From: Amphibalanus amphitrite
Taxonomy: Eukaryota; Arthropoda; Thecostraca; Balanomorpha; Balanidae
Length of the DNA: 64,000 nucleotides
Reading direction: 5' to 3'
NCBI RefSeq assembly: GCF_019059575.1
Contig: NW_024881627.1
Span: 955,545-1,019,544, forward strand
The notes beneath the pieces are model-generated. The model was not told the origin of the DNA and made no database searches. It was given only the letters and a program-made list of their open reading frames with translations. The translations under genes and the position numbers were made by a program. Positions 1 through 11,450 of the stretch are shown one piece after another (within the stretch, counting starts at the first letter, position 1; every line of letters starts with the position of its first letter).

Positions 1-310
1 TTACCATCAACATTTTACTTTAAATTGCTTATATTTGCAGTTTCCCATTGCTTTCCTGAAATAAGCATTATCTGTTTTTAGACCATAACTTTAATCATCT
101 AACTCATTCACTAACTGTCATGCTTGTTTAGATGTTCTTTATTTCCTTCATTGCAAATGTGAAAAGTAAATGATGAATTGAGTTCAATTCAATGGCAATA
201 AAATGCAAATTTATGCTTCAATTTCAGCTATTCAATCATCTTTAGATTTTGATTTTGTGCTCACTTGTCAAAAACTTTTACTTTACCAGGTAGTTGTGAA
301 GCGGGCATCA

Positions 311-484
311 TACTTGTTTTTTGCAACCAAGGAGAGGCGCTATACCCGAGATGCTTTCAAATCTAATCAAATCAAATCAAATCAAACCAAACCTACCCTG
401 ACCTAACCTTACCTACAACCTAACACCTAAAACCTACAGCCTAACCTACAGTGCCTCTCCTTGGTTGCAAAAAAAAAAACAAGT
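311..484. repeat. Short inverted-repeat element
   Basis: The two ends are inverted copies of about 30 bp. The left end reads acttgttttttgcaaccaag followed by gagaggcgc, and the right end is its reverse complement with a longer A-tract. The interior holds a short tandem ATCAA run and CCTAAC-rich sequence. It looks like a small palindromic MITE. I could not find a convincing target-site duplication. Confidence 0.45.
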
Positions 485-559
485 GTGACACTGCTTTACT
501 ACTACCTACCATTTCCAGATGTTTCCACAAAAGTTATTTTTTTTAAATTTAGTCCGAAC

Positions 560-885
560 CTTTTGATGGGAAGGATTCACAAGGACAGAGCCACCGCTAA
601 GCGAAGCTTGTTGCGGTGACCCTGCCCTCTACCCTCCGATCGCGCAATTCCAGTTCTATGGCATAATTTAGAGTCCAAAGTTTAACGTGCGCACATAGCC
701 GCGCACGGCCGGTCCCCTCACTGACTTCACCTGGCTACGGCCTGCCACCAACCGCAACCATACCTGTCAGGAGGCCCATAAATGTCAAGCGCCCGTCGCG
801 TTTCGAACCCGGACTGTTGTAACCGGGAACGCGTGCTCTCACTACGCGGAGTCCAACGCTCTACCAACTGAGCTACGGGACCGGC
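560..885 (-). repeat. tRNA-derived SINE-like repeat
   Basis: On the minus strand, 883 down to about 790 has a tRNA-like head: GGTCCCG, then the A-box arm GCTCAGTTGGTAGAGC, and later a B-box-like GGGTTCGAAAC. The anticodon and T arms do not fold properly, and only five of seven acceptor pairs form, so this is not a functional tRNA gene. About 230 bp of unrelated body follows and ends in an A-rich stretch near 540. This layout (tRNA head, body, A-rich tail) is typical of a SINE. A degenerate tRNA pseudogene is the alternative. Confidence 0.45.
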
Positions 886-1449
886 TATTTTAGGAATGTG
901 TTAAAAGCAAGCTTGTAAAAATTGAGTACCTAAAATTTGAGTCATTACCTTGGACACGGCACAGTGCCAAGCAGTGTGAGTGATTAAATCAAATTATGAT
1001 AGGAGCATCTAAAGTTGTGTTCCAAGAAGCACAACACACGGTATTGGTAAATATTAATGCATGTCATGCTTTACATCATCCACCTCAGGCTGTATATGCT
1101 TTATATCCAATTAACTACTGTGTGGCCATGTCATGCTGGCAAATAATAATTGGAAAGAAAGATAATTTATCAACTTAACATATTTTTAATGCATTCCATC
1201 AACATCACACCAGCACATGTCCGGCTTAAAACGTGAAAAATAGACAGCAATGAGGAAGTGAGACTTTATAGTGGAATAAAACAAGCATCATAATAAATAT
1301 GCCAACAGAACTGGTAAAATTGCGACTTAAAATGGAATATTTATCTCCAAAAGCAGCGTGGAATGCCGGAGAGTTCACGTTGCGGCAAATCCGGATGATC
1401 GTCACATACACGGAAAACGTCTTGACAAACGACTCAGCCATGTTCTTAC
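886..1449. other. AT-rich non-coding stretch
   Basis: I see no coding exon here. A short minus-strand open frame starting at 1441 lies directly behind the splice donor of the exon at 1450-1545 and is probably intron sequence. Confidence 0.4.
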
Positions 1450-1545
1450 CTGATAAATGGGCAAAAGAATCTTATCTTTTTCAGTTGAGAATAAAGATTC
1501 CATTTTCTCACTGTTTTCCTCGCTATCGTCCTCCGCAGACGCCAT
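1450..1545 (-). CDS. 5' coding exon of an unidentified gene
   Basis: The minus strand has an ATG in good context (gcgcccaagATGG) at 1545, followed by 32 codons (MASAEDDSEENSEKM..., ending KILLPIYQ). The exon ends exactly at a consensus donor, CAG|gtaaga, at 1450/1449. The peptide is acidic and serine-rich, then charged with a hydrophobic end, as in a disordered N-terminus leading into a domain. I do not recognise the family. The rest of the gene would lie toward lower coordinates, and no further exon is evident before the window edge, so the next exon is probably outside. A chance open frame cannot be excluded, but start context, codon use and donor together favour a real exon. Confidence 0.4.
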
Positions 1546-2444
1546 CTTGGGCGCAAGGCAATTTTGCTGATTACTGTGTTTTGATTGGTCTATTCTTGCT
1601 TTGCGGATCATGTGAGAAACTTTACAGATTTGTATAAATTTAATAATTGAAAATAAAAAATGAAGTCTACATACTAGAGTAATTTTTTTCTGAATAAATC
1701 GCTCACGAAACTCATATTTTCACAATATTATAATTTTCAAAGAAATATAAGGAGTTTTCCTAAAAAGTTGTTCTCAAGCAAGAACTCGGTTAAAAGTTAA
1801 AACACTGCAATATAACAAGATGCATTTGCATTTTGCGAAAGAATAAACTGCATCTCTGAAAAAGTTAGATTCTTTGCTACAACAGCTCGAAATCAATCAT
1901 CAAATAACGATTAAAACGATGAAGTGGGGGAAATACGTTTTCCTTACAGCCAACGGCGCGCAGCAGCAAGCACCATTTACCTACTTATAATACCGACGCT
2001 GTACGTCGGCCGGCATGATTGACTCCCCGGGTAGAGCATGCAGAAGAAAGCGTGACGATTTACGCCTTTTATTCCCATATTTTCCTGGCCAATCGGTTCG
2101 CATTTGAAGCCTTGCACGACTTTTAATTGGTCGTGAATCATCAAGATTACATAGTGAATCATGACATTGACCGCCCTACGAAATAGATAAAAACTAGGGT
2201 TACCCGCGTGCTCCGCAATGCGAAGGGGGGATTTTTGACCCGTGGGTATTGGGTTGGTCTGTGTCGATTTGGTTGATAGATATCCATTTCGTTCGATTGC
2301 TTTTTGACGGCCAAGCATTTTGTAAGAAAACAAAAAGATACATCGCATCGAGGTGCCCGTGTCGTATTATCATGCGTTCTACTTTAGAATGATTCGAAAA
2401 CTGGCGCGAAGTCTTTTGAGGGCCATCGATGAATTTCGCTAAAA
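1546..2444. other. Non-coding stretch upstream of the 1450-1545 exon
   Basis: No coding exon was recognised. The segment next to 1545 would contain the 5' UTR and promoter of that exon if the exon is real. Open frames on the minus strand (1977-2348, 2200-2451) resemble no family I know. Confidence 0.3.
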
Positions 2445-2452
2445 ATGACAAT

Positions 2453-3974
2453 CAGGGCCTCCTCTAACATACCCACTGGGTGGGCAAATGCCCACCAACT
2501 CACCACAATTGCCCACCCAGTGGCGTTGATTTGCCCACCCAGAAGCAAATAAAAAAATAAAGGTCCGGCAGGACGTCCGGTACTATACATTTCCGGTCTT
2601 AACCCGCGCCCCACTGGGGGGGGGGGATATTCATAGCTCCCCTCCCGTTTTTCTGCAATAACTTCCAAACGGCTTGATGTATAGAAGCCAAACTTTCAGT
2701 ACCTTCGGTTGCATCAATTTGACACCATTTGTCAAAATATGAACTTTGTAGCTACCATAGGTCGGCCGGAAATGACGCCAGAGTGACATCATGTTCGGCC
2801 GATTTCGACGCAAAACATTGAACCACGGCAATCGCTCCCAAGAGCTCAGTTTTTAAGCTAGATCCAATTTATTTGCACGAGAGGACTCAGAATAAACTGC
2901 GCTATCAAACTACTATCTGGGATTTTCAAAATTTTCAACATTTGAGGAAAAAATTTCAAAACTTTTATTTTTTTTCAAAAACTTTTTGACTTTTCGAAAA
3001 AAAAAAACAAATATATGTGATAGAACACATGCTTATGACTTACACTAGCAAGTTTCAATTTAAAAAATGGCCAAATTATACGCATTATTGCAAAAAATTC
3101 ACAAAAATATTTTTTTTTCAAATCAATTTTTCAGTGCGTTTTTGACATCGTACACCAATATAAAAAGCACCATCGTGTTCTTGAGCTCAAACTGCATCCA
3201 ATAGACACTTTTTTTTTGTTGAAAAGTTCTTCCTTCAAAATTTGACCTTTTTTGACCTGAAAGTGACCTGACCTAAGCTAAATTCAACTCAAAATGACCT
3301 CAAATGACACAAACGACATCAAATTCGAAATACATATATAGCCTAAATGGACCATAAAACATGTGTCACCTGACCGACGCATGATATAATATTTCCGTGA
3401 CCTGTGATGACCTGACCCTGACCTGAAAATCAAAGTACAATTTTGGTACCTTGAGGGTATCTAAAGCATCTTTTCACGAGTGTGTAACTCAAAAATGAGC
3501 TTGATCTGACTTGTAAGACGGCGGCCAGAGCTTAAAATGTGAACAAGCCAAAAGGCTAATAATTTTTACTTTGACCTGACCTCTGACGTCATCGGTGACC
3601 TCGAGGTCAATGAAATTAGGTTTCGCCCGACAGTTTTTCGGGGCTATCAGACGCCGTTTGAATTTTGACGATCGGCCCAGTAGTTTCGGACTTCGGAGTT
3701 AGGAGGGGGGCTATGAAGAGCGGAAGAGCCCCTCCCCCTATATTTCGAGCACTGCTCTTCATCGGTCTTACAAGGTAAAAATCAGCTTGGCAAAAAAAAA
3801 TCAGCTTGGTAAAAATGGCATAGCTTAGCTTATTTCGCCTCACCCCCGCACCCTCCGCCCGGTCACAGGTTTTGAAATTGGTTGGACCCCAAAACAAGTG
3901 GCTGGGTCCGCCTTTGGGCAGGGGAGTTGCGAAAATTTTGCCCACCCAGTGAAAAATCCTTAGAGGAGGCCCTG
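2453..3974. mobile_element. Non-autonomous hAT-type element, 1.52 kb
   Basis: The element starts CAGGGCCTCCTCTAA at 2453 and ends with the inverted TTAGAGGAGGCCCTG at 3974. It is flanked by a perfect 8-bp duplication, ATGACAAT (2445-2452 and 3975-3982). An 8-bp duplication with a CAG start is the hAT signature. Subterminal repeats of gcccacccagtg occur at both ends. The interior has no transposase. It contains the end of a second element type (TTAACCCGCGCCCC at about 2599, followed by sequence shared with 61137-62343) and AGGTCA/TGACCT-rich DNA between 3240 and 3610. Confidence 0.85.
2599..3745. mobile_element. Nested CCCGCGCCCC-family element, degenerate
   Basis: The left end TTAACCCGCGCCCCACTGG and the next few hundred bases (cccctcccgtttttc, then caataacttccaaac-like text) match the inverted right end of the element at 61137-62343. 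The other end is probably near 3690-3745, where cttcggagttaggaggggg resembles the opposite end of that element. That end is worn, so the right limit is approximate. There is no coding capacity. Confidence 0.45.
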
Positions 3975-3982
3975 ATGACAAT

Positions 3983-4754
3983 GTAATGGTTTGGAACATT
4001 TACATTTTTAAGGATACTGTTGCTAATCATGCAAAAATGAAGAGTGAATATTGGACAGAATTGAATGCTCTATCCAATGGTACCATATTTAATTGCCAAA
4101 GGTATCAGGTTATGCAGCAAACCCCGTGTGATTAATAAAGTGGCACAAAATTGACAAACACCATTTTCTCCTGTGATTTGCACCACCTTGATTTGGATCA
4201 ATCAGCTTTTCACAATTTTTATATGAGAGGCGGTACCTTTCTCTTGCAAATAGGCGTTGATTCAACTCGCTCCATTTAACGGTCACCTAAAAATAAAATT
4301 AATTCCAAAATCCCTCAAAAACCGCAATTTTTCAAATAAAAGTGCCCTCTCCGGTGCACGTGGCGCGTGCTATCCTCTGCATTGCACACCATTCAATAGC
4401 CCGTTCAATTCTGTACACGATGCTGTTTTCCCCGTGCCGGTCGCACCCCTGGTCACCAAGATATTGCACGGGAACTGGACCCGTGTCGGCCAAAATTAGC
4501 CGTTTTCGCCCGATTTCGCACGCCGATTTATACATGTAAAGTCTATGACGCGAATTTGCACTTTTTGAGCACGCGCCACGCGCTCCCTATCAATCCGATC
4601 GAGAAAAGACCCCTCAAAGGCACGTCGCGCATCCTTGATCTATAAGTTGTGCAAGTTTCACCGCGCTAGGTGCAACGGTCTGGCCTGTAGTCCACGCAAA
4701 GCACCACCAAGTCGGGACCTCGGTAACGGACAGACGCACCCTCCTCAAATAGTA
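3983..4754. other. Non-coding gap between two hAT elements
   Basis: I see no exon, RNA gene or repeat structure here. Overlapping short frames on both strands (4257-4539) look non-coding. Confidence 0.3.
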
Positions 4755-5888
4755 AGTTAGGGCAAGGGCGGATCCAGGGGCATCTCAAAGGGGGGGCCAA
4801 ATGCCCATCATGTTTTTCGCTAGGATAGGGCCCGCAGAACCTAACCTACCCCCAAATCCTATTTTCTCCCCGGATTTCGGCCACTTTATTTTGTAAGGTT
4901 GCAATTTTGCCAAAAAAATCAAATAAAATAAAAAATCAAAAAAAAATCACGTACTTCGGCGGTAGGGGGGGGGGGGGGGTTAATAGGCCCCAATTTGGCT
5001 GCGCCCTTGCAAATGGCAATCCGTAGTGGCAACCTATACCCTGCTAAAGCGCCTTTCTAAGGAGAGGGGTTAACGCCTGACTATTTTTTGCTAGGCCTAG
5101 GCCAATTGAAGGGGAACTGCAAGGTGGGCTTATACATGCAGCGATATCCGAACAACAAATAAGGAGGCAGAAAACCTAAATTATTACTTGGGAGTAGTCA
5201 AAATGTCATTGAGAAAGCCGGCCGTGATGGGGTACATTTTCCGCATCCTGCTCTGCATGCAAAAGCAGATGGACGTGAATGATGCTTAAAGTGATAGCGT
5301 GTATTTATTAGTAGAAGCTTGGGTGCCTATGGGACAAAAATAACTTTGGTAATAAACATGTAATTGTGGTAAAATGTTGATAGCATGAATCCCTCAGCAC
5401 AGGATATGTTTAGCCAGATATGAATCTATGAATCGGTCTTATGGTTGGATTTTCAACCCGGAATGGCATTTGACATAATGACATTAGCGGTTTAGGGCAC
5501 AAATGGCTCACAAGTAAGCTCACAAAATGATGCATGATGAAGAACTTGTTATTCAAGCCAAGCTGTTTTTGTGCAATACGCGTATGATTTATATCACATG
5601 TGTTTCCTGAAATCAGGTGATTTCATCGCGTTTATGCTAGCTGTCCTGTTCACAGAGATCAGCACAATCAGCCTATCAGTTAATACGCGGTCACCCTATC
5701 TGTCAGACATCTGATAGTGATGACAGTTGACACGTCTGGCGCAGAACCGAATGTATATTATGTATGTACATACATATATGGTCAGCCTTTCAATATCACA
5801 TCGCACAGGATGAGGATAACATTGAGCAGTCGAGGATCACATCGCGCAGGGTCAGGGCCACATCGCGCAGGATCAGGATCGCGTCGCG

Positions 5889-8381
5889 CTACAGGCGCAA
5901 TCGGAACTCCCGACGGCGACAGGCAGACGCAGCGAAGCGGTTGATGACCTCGCTGGTCGCCGGCATGTGGTCCCGATGTACCTGAAGCAGAACGAGCGCC
6001 TCGAGCCGACCCTCGGTCATGGTCGTTTTGAGCGCTGTCAGTGTCCTAGCTACCTTGGAAAACACGCGCTCGGCTTCTGCGGTTGTTACTGGTAGCACGC
6101 TGAGTACCTTTAGAAGCATATGTACGTTTGGAAAGATTTCAGCCGGGCACGCGTTGAGGGAACTGATAGCAGTCGTCGGAACTTCTTCCTTGGGTTTATC
6201 ACGCCACATGGCTTTCCACACGCTGAACTCGGCTTTCACCTGCGAGTCAGTTACTGATCCTAGGAGACCTTTAAACTGCTCGTAGGCTGGCTCCACGTCA
6301 GACCACTCCGTAGAAACTGTTTTCTTTGGCAGGAGTTTGCTGAGGCTCGCGGTCAGCTGCGTGTGCTTGCCGAAGCGCAGGTTGATGTCTTGCAGGACGA
6401 GATCCACGGCAGGATTGAAGACCGTGATCTGGTAGTAGGCTTCTGTGGAGAGATCCCTGCCTGCATTTCCCCGGTAGACGGACTTTTCTGGCAGACGCGG
6501 CTTCCTCACCTCTACACTCAGCTTCTCTGCAGCGCATTCCACCGTCCGCATCAACACAGCGAATTCCTTTTCACTGGAGGCTCTCTGCTCCGTCAGCACG
6601 GACTTCACCGCATCTACCAACTGTAGGGCTTTAGTGAGGTCCAGCTGCTTATCCTGAAGTGCCAGAGCCAATGGCCGAAGGATGCCGGCCAACCGTTCAA
6701 CTACGACCAGACCTACCAGGAATTCGGTCCTCGAGATGGCACTCAGAAGCGCCGTGGCCTTCGAACTGGAGCGCCGATCTTGCCACGTGGCGATCTGCTC
6801 CAGTGCCAGGTGGATAGCGCTGAGCTGTTCCAAGAAACGCTCCACAGCGAGATGCCTTTCGACAAACCGTGTTTGGCACAGTTTGATCAGCTTGAGCCTC
6901 TTATCGCCGTCCATCTTTGATGACTGTGCGTAGCGCAGGATTTCGCCCCGCTTTGCACCATCTGTTAGAAAAACGACGACAGTCTCCATTGTCCCCAAGG
7001 CATTTCTTACCAAATCCACTTTGTTGATGAGTGACGTCGATAGATTCAATGCATGAGACGCACAGTGGAAATACTCTGCCAGTGGTGCGGCTTCCTTCAC
7101 TTGTGCCACCACGCCCACCCGCTCACTCGACATAGCAGCCGCGCCGTCGTAGCATTGGGCTACAAGGCGAGAAGTGTCCAGGCCCAGCTTGCGGATACTG
7201 CCTAGCAGCGCTTCTGCGAGGTTCTTCCCCGACATCTTCAGCTCTGGGCCGTTCGCGGACCGCCGAATGACGTCCATCACATCCAGAAGAGCGACAGGGT
7301 CTTCCCGAATTACGAGTTGGCCACTCTCATTTTCGTCTACATATCGAGCCACCACAGCCATCTGCTCTCTGTTTGAAATGTCTGTAGTGTCATCAGCCAT
7401 CAACGCCCATACTTGAGCCTTTTGCACCTTGTTTGTCACACGTTCCTGCACCAAAGTCCTGAGGACGTCGAGGAGCTCATTCTGGACTGTTTTGCTCGTG
7501 TAAAGCGCGTTACCAGAACCATCTTGCAGGTGCCTTTTCAGTACTTCGTCGCCACTCTGAAGCCTAAATCGGAGCAGCCCTTTAAAGTTTCCATCGTTTT
7601 CGGCTGGCTGAGTACCACTCCCATCAATTCGCCCATCGTCACGGTGGCCTCGCAGTGATATGTTTTGCGTCACAGCAAACTTGAGCGTTTCGATGATTGA
7701 CGTCAGTACTGCCCTGTTACGCCTGACCTCGCGCTCGCTCGCTGTGTCCATCACTGCATCGATGCTTTTCTTTGGATCCTTCATTGCGATCGTAAAGCTG
7801 GCAGCCTTTGCAGCATTGGCCTGGTGGGATGCTGACTGGGCATGCGAAACCAGAGCACCATTCTTGCCGGTCAAGTCAGAAAAGTCGACAAGGGGGCGGC
7901 TCACCAGCTTGCCTTTCGACCTGCCTTTACCTCCACGTGCACCTTCGCCTTCATCAAGAGTTTCGCCAAAAAGCACACAAACACTACACCATGCACCAGA
8001 TAAGTTCCCCTTTCTGGATACAGCCAGCCACTTGTATGTATCCAAGTGATGCCGGAGAAGATACCTCGGCCGGGACACCCCATTCTTTGTGTGATACGAA
8101 ACAGGGAACTGACTTTTCTCGGAGGGACACCATCGTTTGGTCAGTCCTTCTAGCTTTTCTTCATCGCTGGTTTTCTTTGCGATAAAAAAACCGAAGTCAT
8201 TCGGAGGCAGAACAGGCCTATCATCTGGGATTCCAACAATGTCCTCTGAATCGCCACCACTCTGGTCTGGAGAGCCTGCTGACTGATTTTCAGATGGCGT
8301 GAAGGATGAGGTTCCAGGGCCAGGACCCGTCACAGGAGACTCCAGGGCCAAGGGGCGATCCTCCTCTGAAGAGACAAGCAA
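5889..8381 (-). CDS. hAT-superfamily transposase, near-intact
   Basis: This 830-codon open frame encodes a hAT transposase of the ZMYM/P52rIPK-like, DUF4371-containing kind. Counting from the first codon of the open frame, an acidic leader (1-60) is followed by a TTF/zinc-binding-like region with WCPSEK (84-89) and WCSVCVLFGE (131-140). The RNase-H-like core then shows MADDTTDIS (first catalytic Asp near 330), CYDGAAAMSSE (second Asp, 412) and a CASHALNLS C-x-x-H motif (440-447). The C-terminal dimerisation region has TTAEAERVFSK (catalytic Glu near 771). There are no internal stops. The frame has no upstream ATG: it opens at a TTG, and cttgtctcttcag|AGGAGGATC at 8365 reads as a splice acceptor. 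A short 5' exon is therefore probably missing. It lies inside the element bounded by 4763 and 16155 and is presumably its own enzyme. A domesticated gene is less likely because the terminal repeats are intact. Confidence 0.85.
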   Translation of the reverse strand: MLVSSEEDRPLALESPVTGPGPGTSSFTPSENQSAGSPDQSGGDSEDIVGIPDDRPVLPPNDFGFFIAKKTSDEEKLEGLTKRWCPSEKSQFPVSYHTKNGVSRPRYLLRHHLDTYKWLAVSRKGNLSGAWCSVCVLFGETLDEGEGARGGKGRSKGKLVSRPLVDFSDLTGKNGALVSHAQSASHQANAAKAASFTIAMKDPKKSIDAVMDTASEREVRRNRAVLTSIIETLKFAVTQNISLRGHRDDGRIDGSGTQPAENDGNFKGLLRFRLQSGDEVLKRHLQDGSGNALYTSKTVQNELLDVLRTLVQERVTNKVQKAQVWALMADDTTDISNREQMAVVARYVDENESGQLVIREDPVALLDVMDVIRRSANGPELKMSGKNLAEALLGSIRKLGLDTSRLVAQCYDGAAAMSSERVGVVAQVKEAAPLAEYFHCASHALNLSTSLINKVDLVRNALGTMETVVVFLTDGAKRGEILRYAQSSKMDGDKRLKLIKLCQTRFVERHLAVERFLEQLSAIHLALEQIATWQDRRSSSKATALLSAISRTEFLVGLVVVERLAGILRPLALALQDKQLDLTKALQLVDAVKSVLTEQRASSEKEFAVLMRTVECAAEKLSVEVRKPRLPEKSVYRGNAGRDLSTEAYYQITVFNPAVDLVLQDINLRFGKHTQLTASLSKLLPKKTVSTEWSDVEPAYEQFKGLLGSVTDSQVKAEFSVWKAMWRDKPKEEVPTTAISSLNACPAEIFPNVHMLLKVLSVLPVTTAEAERVFSKVARTLTALKTTMTEGRLEALVLLQVHRDHMPATSEVINRFAASACRRREFRLRL

Positions 8382-10810
8382 GGGGATATAGGATTACTAT
8401 CCGGTCGCTAAACGGTCAGGTTGGACTCTGCTGGTTGGACTCTGAAAATTACTTTATCAATTAGGCAAGCATATTAGGAAAAAAGCTGCCGATTGTCGGC
8501 GCTGGCATCTTTGGTAGGTACCTAAGAAGTCGGAATACCACCAAGCTCGTTTGCAAAATATTAAAAAAATGTTATTTGCATAAAAATAAAACAAGAAAAT
8601 GCAACGTTTCTAGTTCATTCACTCAAAAACCGTTTGTCAAAGTCATGTTACCATTACAACCAGTGGGTGTTTCGGACCGCCAGCTAATGTCCGATAAAAA
8701 AGTAAAAACAATCTAGGTATATGTAGTAGTCTGTTTAGACTAAAGCAAGGTTACCGACAGAAGGTTAAGAAGACGGCATAGGTAACACGACGGTGACGCC
8801 CGTACAATCAGCTTACGCTCTATGATAATATGATAATTGGGGCTTAGGGGCGCGCCGACTACAATGGTCAAATGACGCTCATATTAGCTTCTGCTCTAGC
8901 ATGCGCCATTGATAGTTCAAACCAATCTTAGCCAGAATTCACAAAGCTAGTATAACTATTCTATTTTTAGATACTATTTGTGACTGCCGGCGAGCGGTGC
9001 GCGTTGTGCCGCTGAGCCGTGTCAGCACTCGTCGCTGTAGAGGTCGCCGCGAGCGCTGCGAGCCTCGTCGACCAGTGGGTAGGATAGGTGGCGGTAGCGG
9101 TCGGTGCGCAGACTACAATGCACCGACACGTTATAGACCGATCGAAAAGTCTTGACTGTGCTATGACTGTGGCAAAGGGACCGACCGAACAAAACAAATC
9201 AAGCAAACCATAAGAATGTGGCAATGGGTAGCTCGATTCGGGCGGCGGCGTGGCCAGGCGACCCCGTGACCTCTGGCCGTGTCCTTCTGTGTGCGCGGCC
9301 CATTCGCCCCTGACTTGGGATGTCGATAGGTAAGTGGCTGCCGGTGCCCTTAAAATCATGCGTGTTTTAGAAATAAATGAAAGTGATATAAGTGTTGGGA
9401 AAAGGTATAATTTTTTTCTGATGATATTACTGCATGCTCTGGCAGTATATATTGATTAAATCTTGTTTGCTTTCAGATTCAGGTACAATAATACAACAGC
9501 ACAGGTGCAAAAGGCGGTTTAGAGGTAGAACAATAGCTGTCATTACACTATTCACATAGCAGAGGGATATACATGTAATACTCACATTTTTAATACAAGA
9601 ATTCATTAAACTATAACTGAACACAATATGCCTGAATGAACTGCAACATAAGCTACTGTACCTGCATAGGCTCCTGCTGTTGCTGTGGGCATCTCTGGTC
9701 CAGGAGTAGGAGAAGGGGTGCTCGGAGGATCACAGGCTGGGACAGATGGCTGTGGATCCAGGCTGAAAAAGTCGGTGTGTGGAATTCAGAACAATGCAGA
9801 TGTAGTGATCCATTATCCATATATGCCAGCACTCAGCAGCCAAGGTAGTATTAGTTGATACTAACACAAAGGTGGATTTAATTGCTTTAAAATGCTCATT
9901 TAAATAAAGCAGCACCAAAATTAGACACCTATCTAAGAGGCTGAGACTAAAACACTGACCAAAATGTATTATACAATACAATTCCAATTAAACATTGTTG
10001 TAAATTACCACACATGTCAAATATATGCATCCAGAATGGCTTCCATTACATTTTCAAATACTTTTTTACTTGCCTGTTTCTGTTTTTACTTTTCTTTGAG
10101 AAAAAGTCCATCATGGACTTTTGCACAGGTGGTCCTCGTCTTTTCATCATGGATGGCTTATCCTGGAAAATGGTTTGGTGGGTCCTTAAAATGTGCCTAA
10201 AGCAAGTTGTTATTTACTTATTTTCTGGTCTATCTTTTCATCTTTCTTCTAGGTTAAGTTGCAGATAACTTTTCACTCCTTTGCAGGCACTGACTTTGCA
10301 CTGTAGGTAATTCTCATTGCTATTTGAGAAAATTTGCACTAATACTCCTAAAACCCAGAGAAACATTGGAAAATATATGCGCACAACAGCCTTGGTGGTG
10401 TCCCAAAATTGGCTTCAGCATAAATGTCAACAGAGCAAAATTGGATCTTAAAATCCAATGTGAGTGTGGAAAGTTTAAGCCAAGAAGGCATGGGCTAAAA
10501 TATGAGTTGCAAACCTACCACACCTCGATTAGTGATTACCTACCCGACTCCACGCACAACCGGTATATAAGGTATATAGGACTTTGCACACAACAACGCG
10601 GCAGTGTATACGATATTAGAGCGAAAAAGTGCGGCGATCGCGGCGATACGGCGTGTAAACAAACGTGCATTTCAAGGTTTTGGTTATAATGGGAATGAAG
10701 TATGGTAGCATCATGATACCATAGTAGCTCAGGCATATCCATCAAGATATCCATGGCTCATGAAGTTTTCCTTCAATAATTCCGATTTGGGGTTTTAAGA
10801 TGGTACAACA
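8382..10810. other. Interior of the hAT element upstream of the transposase
   Basis: This segment should contain the transposase promoter and a 5' exon, but I could not place either. A GC-rich block at 8985-9310 and a TATA-like run (cggtatataaggtatatagg, about 10560) are the only candidate regulatory features. No other coding region was recognised. Confidence 0.25.
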
Positions 10811-11019
10811 CGGCCGGGCCGCAAATTCCCAATCATGCTACACGCTACGCACCTCCAGCGCTGACTGGCTGGTTTTCGCGGGAGATGACGTCATAACCTG
10901 ACGCCCACGCTCATTGGCCTGGGGGTTATGTGACGTCACATCCATCAGCCAATAGTCAGACGAGGTGGGGATCTATTCGCTAGTTCAGATGCATATTTAC
11001 GTCTGGACAACGAGTTGCG
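10811..11019 (+). repeat. Inverted-pair repeat, left copy
   Basis: The stretch begins cggccgggccgcaaattccc, continues to gctacacgctacgcac (10852) and ends with gcatatttacgtctggac and aacgagttgcg near 11018. Both ends recur in inverted order and orientation at 14789-14818 and 15921-15961. The DNA between the two matching ends is not similar in the two copies. Confidence 0.5.
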
Positions 11020-11450
11020 GGGAAAAGTGCTGATTGTGTTGCAGTTTTAGGAGCCGGTGATAAGGCTGGATCTTTGGGTTACTTTTTCGTTCCGATTCAT
11101 GTATTTCATAGTGTTTGGCTTTTGAATATTTTAGTTCTTTCAGATAAATATTACTTGCCTTACAACTTTTGTAAAAACGTTTCATTTTTTTATAAGCCGA
11201 CGTTCAGAGTCCTAAAAATACATCAGCACTACAATCATTGTAAACAAACAAATGGAGCACCACTTGGCTCTGTTCCAAGGCTATTTTTTTAGTTTATCTG
11301 GTGGTTTTCTTGCTCTTGTACGTCGTTTTGTTGGATGTTTTGAATCCCTTAAGATTGACTTATATCATATTTAAGAAGCATGTTGACTGAAAACAATCTG
11401 AAGTATCCAGGAGGCTGACAGAGGTCCTGACTACTGAGCAATATCAATAT

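Noticed and set aside
787..883. tRNA gene on the minus strand
   Set aside because: The D arm is good but the anticodon and T arms do not pair and only five of seven acceptor pairs form; a SINE head explains it better.
4763..5012. A 250-bp MITE bounded by caagggcgg and cgcccttg
   Set aside because: The termini share only about nine bases and the flanks do not match. The distant end at 16155 matches over 18 bases with a perfect 8-bp duplication.
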